Shown one piece after another: positions 41,973 through 50,676 of a stretch of DNA of 64,000 nt. The position numbers and the translations under genes are program-made. Source of the stretch: Aquipuribacter sp051216895. Its GTDB lineage: Bacteria > Actinomycetota > Actinomycetes > Actinomycetales > JBBAYJ01. The stretch is from NCBI RefSeq assembly GCF_051216895.1, contig NZ_JBPKAO010000008.1, forward strand, positions 1-64,000. The letters are read 5' to 3'. A model generated the notes under the pieces. It was not told the DNA's origin and did not search any database. It was given only the letters and a program-made list of their open reading frames with translations. Numbering within the stretch: position 1 is the first letter of the stretch; every line of letters starts with the position of its first letter.

Positions 41973-42886
41973 CCGGCAACGCCCCGCCCCGCACCCGCCG
42001 TGTGGTGGTCGCCTACGACGGCTCCGAGCCGTCGACCCACGCCCTCGACGAGGCGGTCCAGCACGCCGCCGCCGCGGGTGTCCCGCTCCTGGTGGTGACG
42101 GTCGCCGAACCGATGGCCTTCGCCCCCGACCTGGTCGACGAGCTGGGCGAGACGGCACGGCTGCGCGCCGACGACGCCGAGAGCACGGCCCGCCGCAGCA
42201 TGCCCGAGGAGGCGGTGCAGCGCCACGTCGCCTCGGGCTCGGCCGCCGACGTCCTGCTGCAGGTCGCGCGCCCCGACGACCTGCTGGTGGTCGGCTCGCG
42301 CGGGCACGGGCCCGGTGGCCGGCTGCTGCTGGGCTCGACCAGCACCGCGGTCGCGGCCCACGCCCCCTGCCCGGTGCTGGTCGTGCCCGGACCGGGGACG
42401 CCCGACGGGCCCGTCGTGGTCGGCCTGGACGGCTCGCCAGCCGCGGCCCGTGTGCTGGCGGCGGCCCGGGGCGAGGCCGCCCGGCTGGGCTGCGGCCTCA
42501 CGGTGGTGGGGGCCGTCCCGCCGCTGCCGAGCGCCGTGGCCGACACCCCCCGCGTCGGGGAGGCCGAGCAGGCTCGGGCGCACGAGGCCCGGGCCCGGCT
42601 GGCCGCGCTGGTGGCCTCCGCCGACGTGGACCGGCTCCCGTCGGTCGACGTCCGGGTCGAGGCGGACACCGCGGCCGAGGTGCTGACCCGCCACGCCCGG
42701 GGCGCACGGATGCTGGTGGTGGGGACCCGTGGTCACGGCGCGCTGCGCCGCCTGCTGCTCGGCTCGGTCAGCCGCGCGGTGCTGCACCACGCCCCCTGCC
42801 CGGTGCTCGTGGTCCGACCGGTCCCGGCCGGCGGGCTCGACCTGGACACCGACGACCTGGTGACGGAGCACGTGACGGTTCGCTGA
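41969..42886 (+). CDS. Tandem universal stress protein (two Usp domains)
   Basis: 305 residues. ATG overlapping the nitroreductase stop. Domain 1 about 10-140: VVVAYDGSEPSTHALDEAVQ, VVGSRGHGPGGRLLLGSTS, and CPVLVVPGP. Domain 2 about 148-295: VVVGLDGSPAAARVLAAARG, VVGTRGHGALRRLLLGSVSR, and CPVLVVRPV. Both have the G-2x-G-9x-G-S/T ATP-binding pattern, so both probably bind ATP. Such proteins slow growth or aid survival under hypoxia and other stress. It is cotranscribed with the Acg-type gene from the palindrome-bearing promoter. Confidence 0.92.
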   Translation: MTGNAPPRTRRVVVAYDGSEPSTHALDEAVQHAAAAGVPLLVVTVAEPMAFAPDLVDELGETARLRADDAESTARRSMPEEAVQRHVASGSAADVLLQVARPDDLLVVGSRGHGPGGRLLLGSTSTAVAAHAPCPVLVVPGPGTPDGPVVVGLDGSPAAARVLAAARGEAARLGCGLTVVGAVPPLPSAVADTPRVGEAEQARAHEARARLAALVASADVDRLPSVDVRVEADTAAEVLTRHARGARMLVVGTRGHGALRRLLLGSVSRAVLHHAPCPVLVVRPVPAGGLDLDTDDLVTEHVTVR

Positions 42887-42931
42887 GCCGTCCGGCCGGG
42901 CCCGACCCGCGCGGACCGGTACCTTGATGCG

Positions 42932-43483
42932 ATGACGTCGCAGCAGGTCCCGGCGGCGCCGTCGGTCCAGGTGGAGGTCCTGCTCCTGCGCAGCGGTCGC
43001 GACGGTGGCGTCGCCTACCGGACCGTGCGTCGTCGGCTCGACGGCGACGCGGACCCCGACCTGGTCGCCGCGGCGGCCTGCGACGGCGACCGGGTCCGGG
43101 TCCTGCACTCGACGTCGTGGCGGCACGTCGCGGGCGAGGGCGTGGTGCTCACCTACGCCGCGCTGCCGGACCCGGACCTCGCCGCGGACTCCTCCCCGCT
43201 CGTCGCCCCGGCGGTCGTCAGCTCCGGGGACCCGCTGCGACCGACGCCCGAGCAGCTGCACCCGCACCACGTCGCCGCCCACGCGGTCCGGCACCTGGCC
43301 GAGCTCGCCGGGCGGGACCCCGCGGTGCGCACCGCCGCCGAGGGGGCGTGGGACGAGGCCGAGCGCGAGCTCTGGCGCCGGGTCGTCGCCCTGGCCCCCC
43401 TGGTGCCCACCGGCACGCACGAGGCGGTCCACGCGGCCGCGAGGGCCGCCTCGGGACGGGCCGGCCTGCCCCGTCCCGCGTGA
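42932..43483 (+). CDS. Unknown actinobacterial protein
   Basis: 183 residues, ATG at 42932. No family recognised. The first half forms strands (VQVEVLLLRSGRDGGVAYRT, DGDRVRVLHSTSWRHVAGEG, VVLTYAALPDPDL). The second half is helical and Ala/His-rich (HPHHVAAHAVRHLAELAGRD, WDEAERELWRRVVALAPLVP). GC-rich codon use agrees with a native gene. It follows the Usp gene by 45 bases and may belong to the same transcript. Confidence 0.65.
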   Translation: MTSQQVPAAPSVQVEVLLLRSGRDGGVAYRTVRRRLDGDADPDLVAAAACDGDRVRVLHSTSWRHVAGEGVVLTYAALPDPDLAADSSPLVAPAVVSSGDPLRPTPEQLHPHHVAAHAVRHLAELAGRDPAVRTAAEGAWDEAERELWRRVVALAPLVPTGTHEAVHAAARAASGRAGLPRPA

Positions 43484-43517
43484 GGCCGCGGGCCCGGCCG
43501 GACGCCGGGGCGGGTCC

Positions 43518-43991
43518 TCAGGCCTGCGCCGCGCGGCGGCAGTCGCCGCAGGTGCCCGACAGGGCGACGTGCGTGGCGTCGAGGTCGAAGTCGTGCTCGG
43601 CCGAGACCCGCCCGGCCACGTCGTCCAGCAGGGAGGCCGGCAGGTCCCGCACCACCCCGCACGAGCGGCACGAGGCGTGCAGGTGCGGCGAACGGGTCCG
43701 CAGCAGGTGGTACGCGGTGCCGCCGTGCCCGACGTGGACGTGCTGCACGACCCCGAGATCGCTCAGGGCCTCCAACGTCCGATACACGCTGGCCCGGTGG
43801 ACCGTCGGCTCGAGCTCGGCCACGGCCCGGACGACGTCCTCGGCCGAGCGGTGCCCCTCCCGGCCCGCCAGGGCCCGGACCACGGCCCGACGCGGCCCGG
43901 TCATCCGCTCGCCGCGGCCCCGCAGGATGCCGGCCACCTCGGTCTCGACGTCCCACGGCTCGACGTCCGCCGTCTCGTTCCGCTCGCCCAT
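43518..43991 (-). CDS. Fur-family metal regulator
   Basis: 157 residues from the ATG at 43991; a GTG two codons upstream is possible. Winged helix: MTGPRRAVVRALAGREGHRS, HRASVYRTLEALSDLGVVQH. The metal and dimer domain carries SPHLHASCRSCGVVRDLP and, at the end, THVALSGTCGDCRRA: two CxxC pairs holding structural zinc plus a His-rich regulatory site. It could be a Nur (nickel), Zur (zinc) or Fur homologue; the adjacent nickel/peptide-type importer favours Nur, which is inference. Divergent from that importer, with 62 bases between starts. Confidence 0.88.
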   Translation of the reverse strand: MGERNETADVEPWDVETEVAGILRGRGERMTGPRRAVVRALAGREGHRSAEDVVRAVAELEPTVHRASVYRTLEALSDLGVVQHVHVGHGGTAYHLLRTRSPHLHASCRSCGVVRDLPASLLDDVAGRVSAEHDFDLDATHVALSGTCGDCRRAAQA

Positions 43992-44046
43992 CCGCACAGT
44001 GTGCCCACACCCCCGACGGGCGGCAGGCAGTCACGCCTGGTAGTAA

Positions 44047-44061
44047 TGCGACCATGTCGCA
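44047..44061. promoter_or_regulatory. Inverted repeat over the importer start codon
   Basis: TGCGAC-CAT-GTCGCA, perfect 6-bp arms. The start codon ATG of the solute-binding protein is at its centre (44054-44056). The position between a Fur-family gene and its probable target operon suggests an operator; the sequence is not a classic Fur, Zur or Nur box. Confidence 0.45.
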
Positions 44062-45664
44062 ACGAGGCCCCAGGGGTGTCGCCGTCGTCCTGTCCGCCGT
44101 CCTCGTCGCCGGCTGCAGCGCCACCGACCCGGACGCCCCCGCCGGCGGCGGCAGCGCCGCCCCCGGCGCCGGGGGCACGGGGATCGTCATCGGCGTGGGC
44201 AGCGAGCCCGACCACCTGAACCCGGTCCTCGGCTACGCCCCCGACGGCGCGTCACGGGTCTTCGACTCACTGCTGGTGCGCGAGGCCGACCTGTCGCTGT
44301 CGCCGTCCCTGGCCACCTCGCTCCCCGAGCGGTCCGCGGACGGCCTGACCTACACCGTGCCGCTGCGCGACGACGTCGTGTTCCACGACGGCGAGCCGCT
44401 GACCGCCGAGGACGTGGTCTTCACCTACGAGACGGTGCTGGACGAGGCCGTCGCGAGCCCGCTGGCGGGCGACCTGGAGGCCCTCGCCGAGGTGGTGGCG
44501 CTCGACGACACCACCGTGCAGTTCCGGCTCGAGCAGCCGTACGCCCCGTTCCCGGAGCGGTTGACCCTCGGCGTCGTGCCCGAGCACGTGCTGGCCGGCA
44601 CCACCGACTGGGAGGCCGCCGCGTTCAACCGCGAGCCCGTCGGCTCCGGGCCCTACCGGTTGGTGTCGTGGACCTCGGGCGACTCGATCGTCCTCGAGGC
44701 CAACGAGGACCACTGGGACGGCGCCCCGGAGGTGACCCCGGTGACGTTCGCGACCACGGGCGACGACCAGGCCCGCGCCGCGAGGATGTCGGCCGGGGAG
44801 CTCGACGCCGCCGTGCTGCCCGCCCGGCTGGCCGAGCAGTTCGAGGGCACGGACGGGTTGCAGGTGCAGCGCCGCGCCACGGCGGACTACCGCGGCGTGA
44901 TGCTGCCCCAGGAGCACCCGGTCAGCGGCGACCTCGCGATCCGGCGGGCGCTGGACCTGGCCGTCGACCGCGAGGCCATGGTGGCCGGCGTCCTGGCCGG
45001 GGCGGGCGAGCCCGCCTACGGGCCGGTGGCCCCCTCGCTGACGGACTACTACGAGCCGGCCGCCGAGCGCGAGCACGACCCGGCCGCGGCCGTGCAGCTG
45101 CTCGAGGAGGCCGGCTGGGTGCTGGACGACGGCGTCCGCAGCCGCGACGGCGTACGGGCGGAGATGACCGTGATGTACCCCGCCGGCGACACCGTGCGCG
45201 AGCAGCTGGCCCTGGCCGTGGCCACCGACGCCCGCGCGATCGGTGTGGACGTGACGGTCGACGGGTTGTCGTGGGAGGCCATCGAGCCCCGGATGGGCAC
45301 CGACGCGCTCGTCATGGGCTACGGCAGCCCCTACGACCCCGACTTCATCAGCTACCAGCTGTTCCACTCCTCCTACGCCGGGCAGGGGTTCTTCAACCCC
45401 GGCTCCTACGACAACCCCGCCGTCGACCGGGCGCTCGACGACGGCCGCACCGCGGTCGAGGAGGCGGACCGCAGGGAGGCCTACTCCCGGCTGCAGACCG
45501 AGCTGGCCGCCGACCCGCCGTGGTTGTTCCTCACCTACCTGGAGCACGTCTACGTGGTCTCCGACGGCTGGCAGGGCAGCGACGTCGAGCAGGTCGAGCC
45601 CCACGACCACGGCTTCGTCGCCGGTCCCTGGTGGAACCTCCAGGACTGGTCCGCGCGGTCATGA
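44054..45664 (+). CDS. ABC importer solute-binding lipoprotein, nickel/peptide family (SBP_5)
   Basis: 536 residues. Lipoprotein signal ends in VLVAGCS, so it is anchored outside the membrane. The body follows the family: IVIGVGSEPDHLNPVLGYAP, DGLTYTVPLRDDVVFHDGEP, LTAEDVVFTYETVLD, AVDREAMVAGVLAGAGEPAY, and SYAGQGFFNPGSYDNPAVDR. The family takes up oligopeptides, nickel chelates or similar compounds. The Fur-type regulator next door suggests a metal complex. First of five genes coupled by 4- to 8-base overlaps. No ribosome site is obvious before the ATG, so a leaderless transcript is possible. Confidence 0.9.
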   Translation: MSQRGPRGVAVVLSAVLVAGCSATDPDAPAGGGSAAPGAGGTGIVIGVGSEPDHLNPVLGYAPDGASRVFDSLLVREADLSLSPSLATSLPERSADGLTYTVPLRDDVVFHDGEPLTAEDVVFTYETVLDEAVASPLAGDLEALAEVVALDDTTVQFRLEQPYAPFPERLTLGVVPEHVLAGTTDWEAAAFNREPVGSGPYRLVSWTSGDSIVLEANEDHWDGAPEVTPVTFATTGDDQARAARMSAGELDAAVLPARLAEQFEGTDGLQVQRRATADYRGVMLPQEHPVSGDLAIRRALDLAVDREAMVAGVLAGAGEPAYGPVAPSLTDYYEPAAEREHDPAAAVQLLEEAGWVLDDGVRSRDGVRAEMTVMYPAGDTVREQLALAVATDARAIGVDVTVDGLSWEAIEPRMGTDALVMGYGSPYDPDFISYQLFHSSYAGQGFFNPGSYDNPAVDRALDDGRTAVEEADRREAYSRLQTELAADPPWLFLTYLEHVYVVSDGWQGSDVEQVEPHDHGFVAGPWWNLQDWSARS

Positions 45665-46644
45665 GACCCCGCTGGCGCGCGGTCGGCGTGCTCGTCGCCC
45701 GACGTCTGGCCCTCGCGGTCCCCGTCCTGCTCGTGGTGTCGGTCGGGTTGTTCGGGCTCGTCGCGGCATCACCCTTCGACCCCGTCCGGGCCTACCTGGG
45801 CGACCGCGCGATGGTCACGTCGCAGGAGACCCGCAACGCCCTGGCCGGACGGCTGGGCACCGACGCCGGGTTCGGCGAGCGCTGGCTCACCTGGGTGCAG
45901 GCCACCGCGACGGGCGACCTGGGGACCTCGCTGGTGTTCCGCCAGCCCGTGGCCGACGTGGTGTCCGACCGGCTCGGCTGGTCGCTGCTGCTGTCGGGCA
46001 CCGGGCTCGGCATCGGCCTGGTGCTGGCCCTGGTGCTGGGCACGCTGGCCGCGGTCCGACCCGACGGCCCGCTCGACCGGATCATCTCGACGACCGCCGC
46101 GACGGTCGAGTCGGTGCCGGCGTTCTTCCTCGGCCTGCTGGCGCTGTGGCTGTTCGCCGTGGTGCTGGGCGTCGCCCCGGCCGGCGGGCTGACCGACCCC
46201 GGGCAGCCCGCCACCGCCGATCAGGTGCTGCGACACCTCTGGCTGCCCGCCGGGGTGCTGGCGGTGCTGTCCACGCCGTGGCTGGTGCTGTTCGCCCGGC
46301 AGTCGCTGCGCCAGGCCTTGGCCGACGACTACGTCGCGGGTGCGCTGGCCCGGGGGGTGAGCCCCCGCCGCGTCCTGCTCACCCACGCCGCGCCCGCCGC
46401 GGCGCCGGGGTTCCTGGCGCTGCTCGGGGCCCGCCTGCCCGAGCTGGTCACCGGAGCCGTGCTCATCGAGACGGTGTTCTCCTGGCCCGGGGTCGGCGCC
46501 GCGTCGGTGCGTGCGGCGCTGGCCGTCGACGTGTCGCTGCTGGCGGCGCTGACGGTGCTGGGCACGGCCGCCGTGCTGCTGGGCACGCTGCTGGCCGACG
46601 CGCTGGCCGCGCTCGTCGACCCCCGGGTGGCCACCGATGGCTGA
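45661..46644 (+). CDS. ABC importer permease, NikB/DppB type
   Basis: 327 residues, ATG overlapping the binding-protein stop. Start LVARRLALAVPVLLVVSVGL is the usual first helix; several further helices follow, with the EAA-like cytoplasmic loop YVAGALARGVSPRRVLLTHA that contacts the ATPase and the closing PELVTGAVLIETVFSWPGVG. Forms the membrane channel with the second permease. The order and overlaps match nikABCDE/dpp operons. Confidence 0.9.
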   Translation: MRPRWRAVGVLVARRLALAVPVLLVVSVGLFGLVAASPFDPVRAYLGDRAMVTSQETRNALAGRLGTDAGFGERWLTWVQATATGDLGTSLVFRQPVADVVSDRLGWSLLLSGTGLGIGLVLALVLGTLAAVRPDGPLDRIISTTAATVESVPAFFLGLLALWLFAVVLGVAPAGGLTDPGQPATADQVLRHLWLPAGVLAVLSTPWLVLFARQSLRQALADDYVAGALARGVSPRRVLLTHAAPAAAPGFLALLGARLPELVTGAVLIETVFSWPGVGAASVRAALAVDVSLLAALTVLGTAAVLLGTLLADALAALVDPRVATDG

Positions 46645-47560
46645 GGCGACGACCACCCGCGACGACGCGCTGCCGGCCGACCTGGCGACCACCCGCGCCC
46701 CCCGCCCCGCCCGCGGCCCCGCCCACGCCCCCGGCCGGCTCCGGTCGCTGCCGGGTTGGGTGCCTGTCGTCGGTCTCGGGCTGCTGGTCACCGCGGCCGT
46801 CGTCGGCCCGGCCCTCGCCGGTGCCGACCCGCGCGACGTCGACCTGTCGGCCGTCCTGGAGCCGCCCTCGCGCGAGCACCCGCTGGGCACCGACTCCTCC
46901 GGCCGTGACGTGCTGCAGCGGTCGCTGTCCGGGCTGCGCGTCTCGCTGGTCGTCGGTCTGGTCGCCGCGCTGGCCGCCGGTCTGGTCGGCACCGTGGTCG
47001 GCGTGCTCGCCGGGACGCTCGGCGGGTGGGTGGACCGCGTGACGATGCGCGTGGTCGACGCGATCGCCGCCGTGCCGCACCTGCTGCTCGGGATCTTCGT
47101 CGTGGCGCTGTTCCGGCCCTCGCTGGGGGCGGTGGTCGCGAGCGTCGCCCTGACCCACTGGGTGTCCACGGCCCGCGTGGTCCGGGCCGTCGTGCTGTCG
47201 GTGCGGGAGCGGGACTACGTCGACGCCGCGGTGCTGGCCGGGGCGAGCCGGTGGTCGTTGGCCCGGCGCCACCACGTCCCGGCCGTCGCGCCGCACGCCC
47301 TGCTGGCCTGGTCGTTGATGGTGCCCCACGCGATCATGCACGAGTCGGCCCTCAGCTTCCTGGGGCTGGGCCTGCCGCCGCACCTGCCCAGCCTGGGCAC
47401 GATGATCGCCGGCGGTCAGGGCGCGCTGCTGGCCGGGCAGTGGTGGCCCGCACTGGTCCCCGGCGCCTTCGTGGTCGCGCTGGGGCTGGCCACGATCGGG
47501 GCCACCGGACGGCTGCGTCGCCGCTGGTCCTCCCGACTGCCGAGCGAGGAGCGCTGGTGA
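46637..47560 (+). CDS. ABC importer permease, NikC/DppC type
   Basis: 307 residues, overlapping the previous gene by eight bases. A Pro/Ala-rich cytoplasmic N-terminus, then the family motif EHPLGTDSSGRDVLQRSLSG, six helices, the EAA-like loop YVDAAVLAGASRWSLARRHH and the end MVPHAIMHESALSFLGLGLP. Pairs with the NikB-type permease. All expected segments are present. Confidence 0.9.
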   Translation: MAEATTTRDDALPADLATTRAPRPARGPAHAPGRLRSLPGWVPVVGLGLLVTAAVVGPALAGADPRDVDLSAVLEPPSREHPLGTDSSGRDVLQRSLSGLRVSLVVGLVAALAAGLVGTVVGVLAGTLGGWVDRVTMRVVDAIAAVPHLLLGIFVVALFRPSLGAVVASVALTHWVSTARVVRAVVLSVRERDYVDAAVLAGASRWSLARRHHVPAVAPHALLAWSLMVPHAIMHESALSFLGLGLPPHLPSLGTMIAGGQGALLAGQWWPALVPGAFVVALGLATIGATGRLRRRWSSRLPSEERW

Positions 47561-48555
47561 ACGCACCGCCGACCGACCCGACGACGACCGGCCCGACCAC
47601 CGTCAGGGGCCTCACGGTGACCTTCCCCGGTCTGCCGACCGTCCACGGCGTCGACCTCGACCTGGCGCCCGGCCGGCTCACCGCGGTGGTGGGCGAGAGC
47701 GGCGCCGGCAAGTCCGTCGTCGTCGCGGCCCTGCTCGGGCTGCTCCCCCGCTCGGCCACGGTGCACGGCACCCTGGGCCTGCCCGGCGACGACCGGACCG
47801 GGCCGCTCGAGGTGGACCTGGCCGACCGGAGCACCCTGGCCCGGCACGTCCGCGGTCGTCGGGTGTCGCTGGTGCCGCAGAGCCCCACGACCTGGATCAC
47901 CCCGGTCCGCACCCTCGGCTCGCAGCTGGACGAGGCGGCCCGGGCGGTGCGGGGACCCCGGGTCGGGCGCCCCGTCGTGGCCGAGGCCGTCGGTCGGGCC
48001 GTCGCCCGGGCGCACCTGCCCGCGGACCTGCTCGACCGCTACCCGCACGAGGTGTCGGGCGGGCAGCTGCAGCGAGCCGCGCTGGCCCTCGCGCTGGTGG
48101 GCGGGGCCCGGGTGCTGCTGGCCGACGAGCCGACGACCGGCCTGGACCCGGAGCTCGCCGAGGTGGCGCTGACCCAGCTGCGGGCCGAGGCCGACACCGG
48201 GGCCGCCGTCCTCGTGGTGACGCATGACCTGGAGGCGGCCGAGCGCGTCGCCGACGAGGTGGTGGTGCTGTACGCGGGCCGGGTCGTGGAGCGCGCGAGG
48301 GCCGACGAGCTGTTCGCCGCGCCCGCCCACCCCTACGCCGCAGGACTCCTGGACTCCCTGCCCGGACGGGCCTTCGTCCCGGTCGCGGGCGACCCTCCCG
48401 GCCCGGGCGAGCACGTCACCGGCTGCGTGTTCCGGCCCCGCTGCCCCCGCGCCGTCGACCGGTGCGACGGGGCGCCGGGGCTGGTCCCGGCCGCCGGCGC
48501 GGAGCGGGGTCGTCTCGTCGCCTGCCACCGACCGCTCGTCGGCGCCGGCTCGTGA
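47557..48555 (+). CDS. ABC importer ATPase, NikD/DppD type
   Basis: 332 residues, GTG overlapping the permease stop. Walker A VVGESGAGKSVVVAALLG, Q-loop SLVPQSPTTW, signature HEVSGGQLQRAALALALVGG, Walker B VLLADEPTTGLDPELAEV and switch LVVTHDLEAAERVADEV. The C-terminal oligopeptide-transporter domain holds GCVFRPRCPRAVDRCDGAPG, whose cysteines bind an Fe-S cluster in some homologues. Energises import with the second ATPase. Confidence 0.9.
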   Translation: MNAPPTDPTTTGPTTVRGLTVTFPGLPTVHGVDLDLAPGRLTAVVGESGAGKSVVVAALLGLLPRSATVHGTLGLPGDDRTGPLEVDLADRSTLARHVRGRRVSLVPQSPTTWITPVRTLGSQLDEAARAVRGPRVGRPVVAEAVGRAVARAHLPADLLDRYPHEVSGGQLQRAALALALVGGARVLLADEPTTGLDPELAEVALTQLRAEADTGAAVLVVTHDLEAAERVADEVVVLYAGRVVERARADELFAAPAHPYAAGLLDSLPGRAFVPVAGDPPGPGEHVTGCVFRPRCPRAVDRCDGAPGLVPAAGAERGRLVACHRPLVGAGS

Positions 48556-49250
48556 GCGTCCACGCGCGAGGTCTCGGCGCCCGCTACGGCCGCGGCCCGC
48601 TGGTGCTGCAGGACGTCGACCTGGACGTCGCCCCCGGCGAGACCGTGGGCGTCTGCGGCCCGAGCGGGTCCGGCAAGAGCACCCTGGCGCGGGTGCTGTC
48701 GCTGCTGCACGAACCGTCCGCCGGGTCGCTGACCGTGGCCGGGACCGCCGTGACGCGCTGGGGGGCGGCCGCCCCGGCGGCCCTGCGTCGCCGCACCGGC
48801 ATGGTGTTCCAGTCCCCCCGCGCCGCCGTCGACCCGCGTCAGGACCTGCGGGCCGTCATCGCCGAGCCGCTGCTGCTGGCCCCCCGGTCCGAGCGGGTGC
48901 CCGACGTGGACGCCCGGGTGGACGAGCTCGCCGCGTCCGTGGGACTCGCGTCGGGGCTGCTCGGTCGACGCCCCCACCAGGTGAGCGACGGCCAGCTCCA
49001 GCGGGCCTGCCTGGCCCGGGCGGTCGCGACCGGCCCGGCGGTCCTGGTGTGCGACGAGATGACGGCGATGCTCGACGCCTCGAGCACGGCCCGCCTGGTC
49101 CACGAGGTCACGGCCTGGCAGGCGCGCAGCGGCGCGGCGGTCGTGGCCGTGTCGCACGACGCCGCGCTGCTGCGCCGCTGGTCGGACCGGCTGCTCGTGC
49201 TCCGGGAGGGGCGGGTGGTTCAGCCGGACGCCGCCCGGGCCCGCCGGTAG
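48552..49250 (+). CDS. ABC importer ATPase, NikE/DppF type
   Basis: 232 residues, GTG overlapping the previous stop. Walker A VCGPSGSGKSTLARVLSLL, Q-loop MVFQSPRAAVDPRQDLRAVI, Walker B VLVCDEMTAMLDASSTARLV and switch His VVAVSHDAALLRRW. The signature reads HQVSDGQLQRACLARAVA: SDGQ instead of SGGQ; Walker B ends DEM where DEP/DEA is usual. NikE-type proteins tolerate such changes, but activity should be tested. The shorter C-terminus lacks the Cys-rich oligopeptide domain. Convergent with the CopC gene, overlapping it by 31 bases. Confidence 0.88.
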   Translation: MSVHARGLGARYGRGPLVLQDVDLDVAPGETVGVCGPSGSGKSTLARVLSLLHEPSAGSLTVAGTAVTRWGAAAPAALRRRTGMVFQSPRAAVDPRQDLRAVIAEPLLLAPRSERVPDVDARVDELAASVGLASGLLGRRPHQVSDGQLQRACLARAVATGPAVLVCDEMTAMLDASSTARLVHEVTAWQARSGAAVVAVSHDAALLRRWSDRLLVLREGRVVQPDAARARR

Positions 49251-50005
49251 GCCGCGGCCCCGCCGACGAGCACGACGGCCAGCACCACGACCCCGACCAC
49301 GACCGCCCGGCCGGGCCGCCCCGTCGACGGGTCGGAGGCGGGGTCGGCGGCGATGGTGGTGGGGGCGGACGACGCGTCGGTGGAGACCGTCGCCGGCCCG
49401 GCGGTCGTCGGCCCGGCGGTCGTCGGCCCGGCGGTCGTCGGCCCGGCGGTCGTCGGCTGCGGCACCTCGGGCGCCTCGGGCACCTCGGGCACCGCGGTCG
49501 GCTGGGCCGCGACCGACGGCTCGAGCACCGCGGGCGGCTCCAGGACGAAGCGCGTCGTGTGCTCGACGGGGTGACCGTCGACGCTGACCACCCGGGCGAC
49601 CACCTGCCACTCGCCCCCGGTCGACACGACGTCGACCAGCCCGACGGTGGCCGCCAGGTCGACGATGACGTCGGTGCCCACGGCCGTGGACTCGGCCACC
49701 ACCGGGTCACCGCCCGGCGGCACGACCGCGGTGTCGACGAACTGCGGGGCGATCGCCTCGTCGTAGGTCATGACCACGGCGTCCGGCAGGGCCTGCACGA
49801 CCGCCCCCTCCTCGGGGTCCGAGCCCAGGAACCGGGCGTGCGCCGAGGCCGGCGACGCGGTCGCGACGGCCGTCGCGGTCGCCACCAGCGCGACCAGCAG
49901 CGCGCCTGCGACGGCACCCGGGCGCGGGGTGCGCCTGGCCGTGGTCGGGATGGCCGTGGACGGGATGGCCGGGCTGGTCGGGGTCGTGCCTGCCGTGGTC
50001 CTCAT
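49220..50005 (-). CDS. CopC-domain secreted protein with membrane tail
   Basis: 261 residues, ATG at 50005. Long N-terminal signal region (VAGALLVALVATATAVATASPASA) ending at HARFLGSDPEEG: after cleavage His becomes the first mature residue, the CopC Cu(II) site. CopC features continue with VMTYDEAIAPQFV and VVSVDGHPVEHTTRF (second ligand group DxH). Residues about 180-205 are a Thr/Ala/Gly/Pro repeat (TTAGP x4, from 15-bp DNA repeats). The C-terminus is a membrane helix (VVVGVVVLAVVLVGGAAAY). Last gene of the copper operon, coupled to the DUF1775 gene by overlap. Confidence 0.87.
   Translation of the reverse strand: MRTTAGTTPTSPAIPSTAIPTTARRTPRPGAVAGALLVALVATATAVATASPASAHARFLGSDPEEGAVVQALPDAVVMTYDEAIAPQFVDTAVVPPGGDPVVAESTAVGTDVIVDLAATVGLVDVVSTGGEWQVVARVVSVDGHPVEHTTRFVLEPPAVLEPSVAAQPTAVPEVPEAPEVPQPTTAGPTTAGPTTAGPTTAGPATVSTDASSAPTTIAADPASDPSTGRPGRAVVVGVVVLAVVLVGGAAAYRRARAASG
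49395..49454. repeat. 15-bp tandem repeat within the CopC gene
   Basis: The unit GGCCCGGCGGTCGTC occurs four times in a row and encodes a TTAGP linker repeat on the minus strand. Confidence 0.8.
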
Positions 50006-50676
50006 GGCTGTCTCCTCGCCTCGTCGGTGCTCAGGTCCTCGTCTCCCCGGCGCCCGGGGCTCGCGGGCCGCGACCGGGTGGCCACCACCCCGACCGCGCC
50101 CAGCCCGGCCCCGCCGACCGCGATCGTGAGCAGCACGCCGAGCGGCCCGGCCCCGGCCTGCCGCTCCTCGCCGCCGTCGCCGATCACCGCGGCGGTGAGC
50201 ACCATGCTCGGCGCGGGGGTCTCCGAGCCGGGGTCGGTGTCGACCCAGGCGTAGGCGGCGTCCTGCTCGCACCGCTGGACGACGGGCAGGTGCACGGTGT
50301 CACCGGGTCGCCCGAGCACCTGCGCGCGGACGGTGAGCTCGACCCGGTCGCCGTCGGGCACCGTGGGGCCGTCCCAGCGCACCGAGGTCGGGGACACGGC
50401 CGCCGTCCACCCGTCGGGGGCGTCGGCCTCCAGGTAGGTGACGCCCGCCGCCGCCGTCAGGTCCAGCCCGGTCGTCCCCTGGCCGCCGTCGCAGCCGTGG
50501 TCGAGCTCGAAGGTCAGGCTGGTCGTCCCGTCGCCGTCCGGCACGGCCGAGACCAGGCTCACGTGGGCCGAGGCGGGCGCGGCGGCCCCCGACCAGGCGA
50601 TCGCGGCCAGGACCGTCACCGACAGCGTCCCGGCGGCCCGACGTCGGGTGGACCGCTGCGGTGCGCGGGCGCTCAT
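50002..50676 (-). CDS. YcnI-like DUF1775 copper-binding protein (second copy)
   Basis: 224 residues, ATG at 50676 overlapping the CopC-CopD stop. Signal peptide ends at AAPASAHVSLVSAV, leaving an N-terminal His as in copper-binding YcnI. The domain has TSLTFELDHGCDGGQGTTGL, a Trp in APDGWTAAV and VVQRCEQDAAYAWVD. A C-terminal helix (LGVLLTIAVGGAGLGAVGVV) anchors it. YcnI binds Cu(II) through the terminal His and nearby residues (known in Bacillus). It may pass copper to the neighbouring CopC or CopD. Confidence 0.85.
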   Translation of the reverse strand: MSARAPQRSTRRRAAGTLSVTVLAAIAWSGAAAPASAHVSLVSAVPDGDGTTSLTFELDHGCDGGQGTTGLDLTAAAGVTYLEADAPDGWTAAVSPTSVRWDGPTVPDGDRVELTVRAQVLGRPGDTVHLPVVQRCEQDAAYAWVDTDPGSETPAPSMVLTAAVIGDGGEERQAGAGPLGVLLTIAVGGAGLGAVGVVATRSRPASPGRRGDEDLSTDEARRQP

